A stretch of DNA of 64,000 nucleotides from Prostheceraeus crozeri (lineage: Eukaryota > Platyhelminthes > Polycladida > Euryleptidae): NCBI GenBank assembly GCA_907163375.1, contig CAJQUW010011251.1, forward strand, positions 1-64,000. The letters are read 5' to 3'. The notes beneath the pieces were generated by a model that ran no database searches, was not told the origin of the DNA, and saw only the letters and a list, made by a program, of their open reading frames with translations. The stretch's first letter is position 1, and every line of letters starts with the position of its first letter. Both the position numbers and the translations under genes were made by a program. Below, piece by piece: positions 38,218 through 48,900 of this stretch.

Positions 38218-38822
38218 GATCGGCAATGATATCATTTTATTTTTGATAATGAAAATACACAATTTTTTAGTGAAATATGCGCATGCCTACACCGTAAATA
38301 GATCTAGTTATCCGAATTTCTCAATCTACATTGCTACCATGCTACTGTTACTGGTCTTAGCAATGAAATTGAAATTAGATTCCATGCAGCAGTTGCAATT
38401 GAAAGCAGTTTAGTCATACAAAGCTTCTTATATATCGAAAGTTAGGCAGGGCCTATGGGCTATACATTAGACATCGCAAGTTTTGATTTAAGCTTCATAC
38501 AAGAAAGCTTATATAAATACTCGAATTACAAAGATGCAGTTAGCTAGGCCAACAACATACAAAGTACGAAAAAAGGCTAAAAATATTTAGATTACAGTCA
38601 AGACTTCAAAAACATCAAGACAGTGTTATTAATGAGTTGTTCGACAAAATGTGTGATAGACAGATTGACAGACAATAGTCTGCTGCTTTTCGCTACAGGA
38701 ACTAACAAACGAAAGAAACTAGATTTGCTTCAATACAAAGTGCGAAGAATCTATGATCAGAAATTATAATGGAACAAAAATGTTTGATGATATCATTTTA
38801 TGTCATTTTATCATTGCCGATC
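38218..38822. mobile_element. Candidate 605-bp non-autonomous DNA element bounded by perfect 14-bp inverted repeats
   Basis: The left end GATCGGCAATGATA (38218-38231) is the exact reverse complement of the right end TATCATTGCCGATC (38809-38822). A further GATATCATTTTAT motif lies just inside both ends, in direct orientation (about 38226 and 38788). The interior is AT-rich with no convincing protein; the 73-codon forward frame at 38192-38413 straddles the left end and looks random. No clear target-site duplication flanks it (CTCCAT left, TTTGATT right), so a rearranged or inverted duplication is the main alternative to a MITE-like element. Confidence 0.4.
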
Positions 38823-38865
38823 TTTGATTTTGCTAATTCAACTGAAAGAAATGTCTCATGAATGA

Positions 38866-38890
38866 GTGAATGAATGAATAAGACTTTATT
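38866..38890 (-). promoter_or_regulatory. Polyadenylation signal and (ATTC)n tail of the minus-strand insertion
   Basis: On the minus strand, AATAAA (38890-38885) is followed by GTCTT and about three ATTC units that run into the target-site duplication. In LINEs with simple-repeat tails this is the site where target-primed reverse transcription began. Confidence 0.65.
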
Positions 38891-38940
38891 AATCATACAA
38901 AAGCGGTATGACAAGGAAATAAACATAACATTTCTGCGTT

Positions 38941-39108
38941 TCACAAATGATAACTTATACAGATTATGTCAAACTTGACAATAGATTTGTTGTATAGCGC
39001 CGACATAGTTCGCTTTTGGGGCTGCAATACTTGAGAGTGTCTTACAGCTCTGTCATTATTTCGGAGAACAAAGAATTCTGATAGAGGATGTTGTTCTTTG
39101 TGAAATGC
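38941..39108 (-). pseudogene. Probable C-terminal tail of a LINE ORF2 (truncated)
   Basis: Fifty-five codons, open from the truncation point to a TGA, containing EQHPLSEFFVLRNNDRA and ALYNKSIVKFDII. The spacing of HPL…F…R…basic stretch…hydrophobic end is like the short post-RT tail of LINE ORF2 proteins, and like the tail fragment at 37744-37974, though identity between the two is low. No start codon is expected because the 5' part was never inserted. The family assignment is inference from layout; the sequence itself I do not recognise. Confidence 0.5.
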
Positions 39109-39124
39109 AATGTCTCATGAATGA

Positions 39125-39468
39125 TCATTGTCAAAAAATGATAATTTTACTCGAGCATCAGCGGTGTCATCAATAAAAAAGTAGAGAAGAAAAATGTGTC
39201 TTCAGACTCCACTGAACCCCGCCCCCTCAAGTCTCTCAGGGTCTAAGAGCGCAATGAGCTTCAGCATGACCTATATTTTGCTAATTGACTAGCTTTTACA
39301 CAGTGCACTGTTCTTTACGGAAGAAATGTTCTGTTTCTATACAAAATTCGTACATCGTTTTGCTTGACAGATGATGTGAATCTCGGATACATGAACATTT
39401 AGAATCTCTATGGAAATTCATCACTGAATATGTGTCCATTTGCAACTGTTTTAATGATTTTCACAAGG
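39125..39468. other. Unique flank before the 56-bp array
   Basis: No gene recognised. It is AT-rich except for a GC-rich patch with CCCCGCCCCC at 39217-39226, which on the minus strand reads as a GC box. With no transcript evidence it cannot be called a promoter. Confidence 0.55.
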
Positions 39469-39520
39469 CAATGAAATAATGGCTATTTACCCAACTAGTG
39501 CATGATTTTTTCTTCATAGC
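39469..39520 (-). repeat. Inverted, diverged copy of the 56-bp monomer
   Basis: On the minus strand this reads GCTATGAAGAAAAAATCATG, then CACTAGTTGGGTAAATAG, then ATTTCAT. It aligns in order with the array monomer GCTATGATGAAGCAATCTCATG, CACGAGTTGGGTAGAG, ATTTCAT. The GTTGGGTA variant is also present in the first full array copy (GAGTTGGGTAGAG, about 39617-39629) but rare elsewhere, linking this copy to the array edge. The first well-formed copies beyond it are in the opposite orientation. Confidence 0.7.
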
Positions 39521-39539
39521 GTTCATCCACGAGTTGGAT
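39489..39539. repeat. Imperfect inverted repeat (hairpin) at the 56-bp array boundary
   Basis: The arms 39489-39505 (ACCCAACTAGTGCATGA) and 39523-39539 (TCATCCACGAGTTGGAT) pair at 14 of 17 positions across a 17-base loop. Both arms are diverged pieces of the same 56-bp monomer in opposite orientations. Confidence 0.7.
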
Positions 39540-39591
39540 ATCTTAAATGCACGAGGCCGGAGGGTGAGAACAGGAATCTAACGACTTCGAA
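39521..39591 (+). repeat. Degenerate first direct copies of the 56-bp monomer
   Basis: TTCATCCACGAGTTGGAT (39522-39539) matches TCATGCACGAGTTGTGT. ATGCACGAG…GAGAA…AACGAC…TGCTATGATGAAG (39548-39605) matches the monomer order with several insertions and substitutions. The repeat becomes regular from 39592. This gradient is typical of a satellite edge. Confidence 0.65.
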
Positions 39592-42500
39592 TGCTATGAT
39601 GAAGCAATCTCATGCACGAGTTGGGTAGAGAATTTCATGTGACGACGTGCTATGATGAAGCAATCTCATGCACGAGTTGTGTAGAGAATTTCATGTGACG
39701 ACGTGCTATGATGAAGCAATCTCATGCACGAGTTGTGTAGAGAATTTCATGTGACGACGTGCTATGATGAAGCAATCTCATGCGCGAGTTGTGTAGAGAA
39801 TTTCATGTGACGACGTGCTATGATGAAGCAATCTCATGCACGAGTTGTGTAGAGAATTTCATGTGACGACGTGCTATGATGAAGCAATCTCATGCACGAG
39901 TTGTGTAGAGAATTTCATGTGACGACGTGCTATGATGAAGCAATCTCATGCACGAGTTGTGTAGAGAATTTCATGTGACGACGTGCTATGATGAAGCAAT
40001 CTCATGCACGAGTTGTGTAGAGAATTTCATGTGACGACGTGCTATGATGAAGCAATCTCATGCACGAGTTGTGTAGAGAATTTCATGTGACGACGTGCTA
40101 TGATGAAGCAATCTCATGCACGAGTTGTGTAGAGAATTTCATGTGACGACGTGCTATGATGAAGCAATCTCATGCACGAGTTGTGTAGAGAATTTCATGT
40201 GACGACGTGCTATGATGAAGCAATCTCATGCACGAGTTGTGTAGAGAATTTCATGTGACGACGTGCTATGATGAAGCAATCTCATGCGCGAGTTGTGTAG
40301 AGAATTTCATGTGACGACGTGCTATGATGAAGCAATCTCATGCACGAGTTGTGTAGAGAATTTCATGTGACGACGTGCTATGATGAAGCAATCTCATGCA
40401 CGAGTTGTGTAGAGAATTTCATGTGACGACGTGCTATGATGAAGCAATCTCATGCACGAGTTGTGTAGAGAATTTCATGTGACGACGTGCTATGATGAAG
40501 CAATCTCATGCACGAGTTATGTAGAGAATTTCATGTGACGACGTGCTATGATGAAGCAATCTCATGCACGAGTTGTGTAGAGAATTTCATGTGACGACGT
40601 GCTATGATGAAGCAATCTCATGCACGAGTTGTGTAGAGAATTTCATGTGACGACGTGCTATGATGAAGCAATCTCATGCACGAGTTGTGTAGAGAATTTC
40701 ATGTGACGACGTGCTATGATGAAGCAATCTCATGCACGAGTTGTGTAGAGAATTTCATGTGACGACGTGCTATGATGAAGCAATCTCATGCACGAGTTGT
40801 GTAGAGAATTTCATGTGACGACGTGCTATGATGAAGCAATCTCATGCACGAGTTGTGTAGAGACTTTCATGTGTCGACGTGCTATGATGAAGCAATCTCA
40901 TGCACGAGTTGTGTAGAGAATTTCATGTGACGACGTGCTATGATGAAGCAATCTCATGCACGAGTTGTGTAGACAATTTCATGTGACGATCGTGCTATGA
41001 TGAAGCAATCTCATGCACGAGTTGTGTAGAGAATTTCATGTGACGACGTGCTATGATGAAGCAATCTCATGCACGAGTTGTGTAGAGAATTTCATGTGAC
41101 GACGTGCTATGATGAAGCAATCTCATGCACGAGTTGTGTAGAGAATTTCATGTGACGACGTGCTATGATGAAGCAATCTCATGCACGAGTTGTGTAGAGA
41201 ATTTCATGTGACGACGTGCTATGATGAAGCAATCTCATGCACGAGTTGTGTAGAGAATTTCATGTGACGACGTGCTATGATGAAGCAATCTCATGCACGA
41301 GTTGTGTAGAGAATTTCATGTGACGACGTGCTATGATGAAGCAATCTCATGCACGAGTTGTGTAGAGAATTTCATGTGACGACGTGCTATGATGAAGCAA
41401 TCTCATGCACGAGTTGTGTAGAGAATTTCATGTGACGACGTGCTATGATGAAGCAATCTCATGCACGAGTTGTGTAGAGAATTTCATGTGACGACGTGCT
41501 ATGATGAAGCAATCTCATGCACGAGTTGTGTAGAGAATTTCATGTGACGACGTCGTGCTATGATGAAGCAATCTCATGCACGAGTTGTGTAGAGAATTTC
41601 ATGTGACGACGTGCTATGATGAAGCAATCTCATGCACGAGTTGTGTAGAGAATTTCATGTGACGACGTGCTATGATGAAGCAATCTCATGCACGAGTTGT
41701 GTAGAGAATTTCATGTGACGACGTGCTATGATGAAGCAATCTCATGCACGAGTTGTGTAGAGAATTTCATGTGACGACGTGCTATGATGAAGCAATCTCA
41801 TGCACGAGTTGTGTAGAGAATTTCATGTGACGACGTGCTATGATGAAGCAATCTCATGCACGAGTTGTGTAGAGAATTTCATGTGACGACGTGCTATGAT
41901 GAAGCAATCTCATGCACGAGTTGTGTAGAGAATTTCATGTGACGACGTGCTATGATGAAGCAATCTCATGCACGAGTTGTGTAGAGAATTTCATGTGACG
42001 ATTGCGTGCTATGATGAAGCAATCTCATGCACGAGTTGTGTAGAGAATTTCATGTGACGACGTGCTATGATGAAGCAATCTCATGCACGAGTTGTGTAGA
42101 GAATTTCATGTGACGACGTGCTATGATGAAGCAATCTCATGCACGAGTTGTGTAGAGAATTTCATGTGACGACGTGCTATGATGAAGCAATCTCATGCAC
42201 GAGTTGTGTAGAGAATTTCATGTGACGACGTGCTATGATGAAGCAATCTCATGCACGAGTTGTGTAGAGAATTTCATGTGACGACGTGCTATGATGAAGC
42301 AATCTCATGCACGAGTTGTGTAGAGAATTTCATGTGACGACGTGCTATGATGAAGCAATCTCATGCACGAGTTGTGTAGAGAATTTCATGTGACGACGTG
42401 CTATGATGAAGCAATCTCATGCACGAGTTGTGTAGAGAATTTCATGTGACGACGTGCTATGATGAAGCAATCTCATGCACGAGTTGTGTAGAGAATTTCA

Positions 42501-42995
42501 TGTGACGACGTGCTATGATGAAGCAATCTCATGCACGAGTTGTGTAGAGAATTTCATGTGACGACGTGCTATGATGAAGCAATCTCATGCACGAGTTGTG
42601 TAGAGAATTTCATGTGACGACGTGCTATGATGAAGCAATCTCATGCACGAGTTGTGTAGAGAATTTCATGTGACGACGTGCTATGATGAAGCAATCTCAT
42701 GCACGAGTTGTGTAGAGAATTTCATGTGACGACGTGCTATGATGAAGCAATCTCATGCACGAGTTGTGTAGAGAATTTCATGTGACGACGTGCTATGATG
42801 AAGCAATCTCATGCACGAGTTGTGTAGAGAATTTCATGTGACGACGTGCTATGATGAAGCAATCTCATGCACGAGTTGTGTAGAGAATTTCATGTGACGA
42901 TCGTGCTATGATGAAGCAATCTCATGCACGAGTTGTGTAGAGAATTTCATGTGACGACGTGCTATGATGAAGCAATCTCATGCACGAGTTGTGTA
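39592..42995 (+). repeat. Homogeneous block of the 56-bp array
   Basis: About 60 copies nearly identical to consensus. Exceptions are rare substitutions (GCGCGAG at about 39781 and 40285, GTTATGTAG at about 40517, a changed copy at about 40861-40876) and insertions at one monomer position between GACGA and GTGCT (about 40987, 41550, 42001, 42900). Confidence 0.9.
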
Positions 42996-45900
42996 GAGAA
43001 TTTCATGTGACGACGGTGCTATGATGAAGCAATCTCATGCACGAGTTGTGTAGAGAATTTCATGTGACGACGTGCTATGATTGAAGCAATCTCATGCACG
43101 AGTTGTGTAGAGAATTTCATGTGAGACGTGCTATGATTGATGTGAAGCCAATCTCATGCACGAGTTGTGTAGAGAATTTCATGTGACGACGTGCTAGATG
43201 AAGCAATCTTGTTGTGTAGAGAATTTCATGTTATGATGAAGCAATTTCATGCACGAGCGTGCTATGATGAAGCAATCTCATGCGCGAGTTGTGTAGAGAA
43301 TTTATGTGAACGACGTGCTATGATGAAGCAATCTCATGCACGAGTTGTGTAGAGGAATTTCATGTGACGACGTGTGCTATGATGAAGCAATTTTTTCTCA
43401 TGCACGAGTTGTGTAGAGAGATTTTCATTTCTTGTGACGACGTGCTATGTAGAGAATTTCAGTTGTTGTGTGACGACGTGCTATGATGAAGCAATCTCAT
43501 GCAACGAGTTGTGTAGAGAATTTCATGTGACGATTCGTGCTATGATTTAATGAAGCAATCTCATGCACGAGTTGTGTAGAGAATTTCATGTGACGGTTGG
43601 TTGACGTGCTATGATGAAGCATCTCATGCACGAGTTGTTAGAGAATTTCATGTGACGACGTGCTATGAATGTGTGAAGCAATCTCATGCACGAGTTGTTT
43701 GTAGAGAATTTCATGTGACGACCGTGTGTGCTATGATGAAGCAATCTCATGCACGAGTTGAGTTGTGTAGTTAGAGAAGAGAATTTCATGTGACGACGTG
43801 CTATGATGAAGCAATCTCATGCAACGAAAACGAGTTGTGTAGAGAATTTCATTGTGACGACGTGCTATGATGAAGCAATCTCATGCACGAGTTGTTAAAA
43901 GAGTATGTAGAGAATTTCATGTGACGACGTGCTATGATGAAGCAATCTCATGCACGCAGTTGGTGTTAGTTGTGTAGAGAAGAGAAATTTCATGTGAGAC
44001 GTGCTATGATGAAGCAATCTCATGCACGAGTTTGTGTAGAGAATTTCATGTGACGGACGTGCATTATGATGAAGCAATCTCATGCACGAGTTGTGTAGAG
44101 AATTTCATGTGACGCGTGCTATGATGAGATCTCATGCACGAGTTGTGTAGAGAATTTCATGTGACGACGTGCTATGAAGAAGCAATCTCATGCACGAGTT
44201 GTGTAGAGAAATTTCATGTGACGACACGTGCTATGATGAAGCAATCTCATGCACGAGTTGTGTAGAGAATTTCATGTGACCGACGTGCTATGATGAAGCA
44301 ATCTCATGCCCGAGTTTGCACGAGTTGTGTAGAGAATTTCATTGTGAACGACGTGCTATGATGAAGCAATCTCATGCACGAGTTGTTGTTGTGTAGAGAA
44401 TTTCATGTGACGACGTGCTAAGATGATGGAAGCAATCTCATGCACGAGTTGTGTAGAGAATTTCATGTGAACGACGTGCTTGATGATGAAGCAATCTCAT
44501 GCACGAGTTGTGTAGAGAATTTCATGTGACGACGTTCGTGCTATGATGAAGCAATCTCATGCACGAGTTGTGTATTATAGAGAATTTCATGTGACGACGA
44601 TGCTGTGCTATGATGAAGCAATCTCATGCCACGAGTTGTGTAGAGGAAATTTCATGTGACGACGTTGGCTATGATGAAGCAATCTCATGCACGAGTTGTG
44701 TAGAGAATTTCATGTTGACGACGTGCTAACATTAGTGACGACGTGCTATGATGAAGCAATCTCATGCACGAGTTGTGTAGAGAATTTCATGTGACGACGT
44801 GCTATGATGAAGCAATCTCATGCACGAGTTGTGTAGAGAATTTCATGTGACGGAGCGTGCTATGATGAAGCAATCTCATGCACGAGTTGTGTAGAGAATT
44901 TCATGTGACGACGTGCTATGATGAAGCAATCTCATGCACGAGTTGTGTAGAGAATTTCATGTGACGACGCGCTATGATGAAGCAATCTCATGCACGAGTT
45001 GTCGTAGACAAATTTCATGTTCGACGACGTGCTGATGATGAAAAGCAATCTCATGCACGAGAGTTGTGTAGAGAATTTCATTTGTGACGACGTGCTATTG
45101 TTGATAGCATTTCATTGCTCCGAGTTTGTGTAGAGAATTTCATGTGACGTTGTGCGACGTGCTATGAAGAAGCAATCTCATGCACGAGTTTTTTTGTGTA
45201 GAGAATTTCATGTGACGACGTGCTATGATGAAGCAATCTCATGCACGAGTTGTGTAGAGAATTTCATGTGACGACGTGCTATGATGGAGCAATCCTCATG
45301 CGCGAGTTGTGTAAGAAATTTCATTTGACGACGAGCTATGGAAGCAATCTCATGCACGAGTTGTGTAGAGAATTTCATGTGACGACGTGCTATGATGAAG
45401 CAATCTCATGCACGAGTTGTGTAGAGAATTTCATGTGACGACGTGCTATGATGAAGCAATCTCATGCACGAGTTGTTGTAGAGAATTTCATGTGACGACG
45501 TGCTATGATGAAGCAATCTCATGCAACGAGTTGTGTAGAGAATTTCATGTGACGACGTGCTAGATGAAGCAATCTCATGCACGAGTTGTGATTGTGTAGA
45601 GAATTTCATGTGACGACGTGCTATGATGAAGCAATCTCATGCACGAGTTGTGTAGAGAATATCATGTGACGACGTGCTTATGATGAAGCAATCTCATGCA
45701 CGAGTTGTGTAGAGAATTTCATGTGACGACGTGCTATGATGAAGCAATCCCATGCACGAGTTGTGTAGAGAATTTCATGTGAGCAATCTCATGCACGAGT
45801 TGTGTAGAGAATTTCATGTGACGACGTGCTATGATGAAGCAATCTCATGCACGGAGTTGTGTAGAGAATTTCATGTGACGACGTGCTATGATGAAGCAAT

Positions 45901-48900
45901 CTCATGCACGAGTTGTGTAGAGAATTTCATGTGACGACGTGCTATGATGAAGCAATCTCATGCACGAGTTGTGTAGAGAATTTCATGTGACGACGTGCTA
46001 TGATGAAAGCAATCTCATGCACGAGTTGTGTAGAGAATTTCATGTGACGAGTGCTATGATGAAGCAATCTCATGCACGAGTTGTGTAGAGAATTTCATGT
46101 GACGACGTGCTATGATGAAGCAATCTCATGCACGAGTTGTGTAGAGAATTTCATGTGACGACGTGCTATGATGAAGCAATCTCATGCACGAGGTTGTGTA
46201 GAGAATTTCATGTGACGACGTGCTATGATGAAGCAATCTCATGCACGAGTTGTGTAGAGAATTTCATGTGACGACGTGCTATGATGAAGCAATCTCATGC
46301 ACGAGTTGTGTAGAGAATTTCATGTGACGACGTGCTATGATGAAGCAATCTCATGCACGAGTTGTGTTAGAGAATTTCATGTGACGACGTGCTATGATGA
46401 AGCAATCTCATGCACGAGTTGTGTAGAGAATTTCATGTGACGACGTGCTATGATGAAGCAATCTCATGCACGAGTTGTGTAGAGAATTTCATGTGACGAC
46501 GTGCTATGATGAAGCAATCTCATGCACGAGTTGTGTAGAGAATTTCATGTGACGACGTGCTATGATGAAGCAATCTCATGCACGAGTAGTGTAGAGAACT
46601 TCACGTGACGACGCGCTATGATGAAGCAATCTCATGCACGAGTTGTGTAGACAGTTTCATGTCGTGCTATGATGAAGCACGACGTGCTTTGATTGATGAA
46701 GCAAATCTCATGCACGAGTTGTGTAGAGAATTTCATGTGACGACGTGCTATGATGAAGCAATCTCATGCACGAGTTGTGTGTAGAGAATTTCATGTGACG
46801 ACGTGCTATGATGAAGCAATCTCATGCACGAGTTGTGTAGAGAATTTCATGTGACGACGTGCTATGATGAAGCAATCTCATGCACGAGTTGTGTAGAGAA
46901 TTTCATGTGACGACGTGCTATGATGAAGCAATCTCATGCACGAGTTGTGTAGAGAATTTCATGTGACGACGTGCTATGATGAAGCAATCTCATGCACGAG
47001 TTGTGTAGAGAATTTCATGTGACGACGTGCTATGATGAAGCAATCTCATGCACGAGTTGTGTAGAGAATTTCATGTGACGACGTGCTATGATGAAGCAAT
47101 CTCATGCACGAGTTGTGTAGAGAATTTCATGTGACGACGTGCTATGATGAAGCAATCTCATGCACGAGTTGTGTAGACAATTTCATGTGACGACGTGCTA
47201 TGATGAAGCAATCTCATGCACGAGTTGTGTAGAGAATTTCATGTGACGACGTGCTATGATGAAGCAATCTCATGCACGAGTTGTGTAGAGAATTTCATGT
47301 GACGACGTGCTATGATGAAGCAATCTCATGCACGAGTTGTTGTAGAGAATTTCATGGACGCGACGTGCTATGATGAAGCAATCTCATGCACGAGTTTGTG
47401 TAGAGAATTTCATGTGACGACGTGCTATGATGAAGCAATCTCATGCACGAGTTGTGTAGAGAATTTCATGTGACGACGTGCATATGATGAAGCAATCTCA
47501 TGCACGAGTTGTGTAGAGAATTTCATGTGACGACGTGATATGATGACGCAATCTCATGCACGAGTTGTGTAGAGAATTTCATGTGACGACGTGCTATGAT
47601 GAAGCAATCTCATGCACGAGTTGTGTAGAGAATTTCATGTGACGACGTGCTATGATGAAGCAATCTCATGCACGAGTTGTGTAGAGAATTTCATGTGACG
47701 ACGTGCTATGATGAAGCAATCTCATGCACGAGTTGTGTAGAGAATTTCATGTGACGACGTTGCTATGATGAAGCATCTCATGCACGAGTTGTGTAGAGAA
47801 TTTCATGTGACGACGTGCTATGATGAAAGCAATCTCATGCACGAGTTGTGTAGAGATTTCATGTGACGACGTGCTATGATGAAGCAATCTCATGCACGAG
47901 TTGTGTAGAGAATTTCATGTGACGACGTGCTATACGAGTTGTGTAGAGAATTTCATGTGACGACGTGCTATGATGAAGCAATCTCATGCACGAGTTGTGT
48001 AGAGAATTTCATGTGACGACGTGCTATGATTGAAGCAATCTCATGCACGAGTTGTGTAGGAGAATTTCATGTGACGACGTGCTATGATGAAGCAATCTCA
48101 TGCACGAGATGAAGCAATCTCTTGCACTTGTGTAGACAATTTCATGTGACGACGTGCTATGATGAAGCAATCTCATGCACGAGTTGTGTAGAGAATTTCA
48201 TGTGACGACGTGCTATGATGAAGCAATCTCATGCCCGAGTTGTGTAGAGAATGTCATGTGACGACGTGCTCTGATGAAGCAATCCTCATGCACGAGCTGT
48301 GTAGAGAATTTCATGTGACGACGTGCTATGATGAAGCAATCTCATGCACGAGTTGTGTAGAGAATTTCATGTGACGACGTGCTATGATGAAGCAATCTCA
48401 TGCACGAGTTGTGTAGAGAATTTCATGTGACGACGTGCTATGATGAAGCATCTCATGCACGAGTTGTGTAGAGAATTTCATGTGACGACGTGCTATGATG
48501 AAGCAATCTCATGCACGAGGTTTGTGTAGAGAATTTCATGTGACGACGTGCTATGATGAAGCAATCTCATGCACGAGTTGTGTAAGAATTTTATGTGACG
48601 ACGTGCTATGATGAAGCAATCTCATGCTCGAGTTGTGTAGAGAATTTCATGTGACGACGTGCTATGATGAAGCAATCTCATGCACGAGTTGTGTAGAGAA
48701 TTTATGTGACGACGTGCTATGATGAAGCAATCTCATTCACGAGTTGTGTAGAGTATTTCATGTGACGACGTGCTATGATGAAGCAATCTCATGCACGAGT
48801 TGTGTAGAGAATTTCATGTGACGACGTGCTATGATGAAGCAATCTCATGCACGAGTTTTGTAGAGAATTTCATGTGACGACGTGCTATGATGAAGCAATC

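Larger units (their letters stand above)
38850..39124 (-). mobile_element. 5'-truncated minus-strand LINE-like insertion with 16-bp target-site duplication
   Basis: The 16-mer AATGTCTCATGAATGA occurs at 38850-38865 and again at 39109-39124, flanking 243 bp. Read on the minus strand, the insert starts directly at the duplication. It has a 55-codon open frame to TGA (39108-38941), then ~75 bp of 3' untranslated sequence containing AATAAA (38890-38885), and ends in a short ATTC repeat next to the other duplication copy. A target-site duplication, a 3' polyadenylation signal, a simple-repeat tail and heavy 5' truncation together are the hallmark of LINE-mediated insertion. A perfect duplication suggests a fairly young event. 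Confidence 0.8.

Noticed and set aside
38192-38413. 73-codon forward reading frame with a hydrophobic stretch
   Set aside because: No family resemblance, AT-rich composition, and it crosses the left end of the inverted-repeat-bounded segment. It is probably chance.
39217-39226. GC box suggesting a promoter
   Set aside because: A single CCCCGCCCCC without a nearby reading frame or other promoter elements is not enough.
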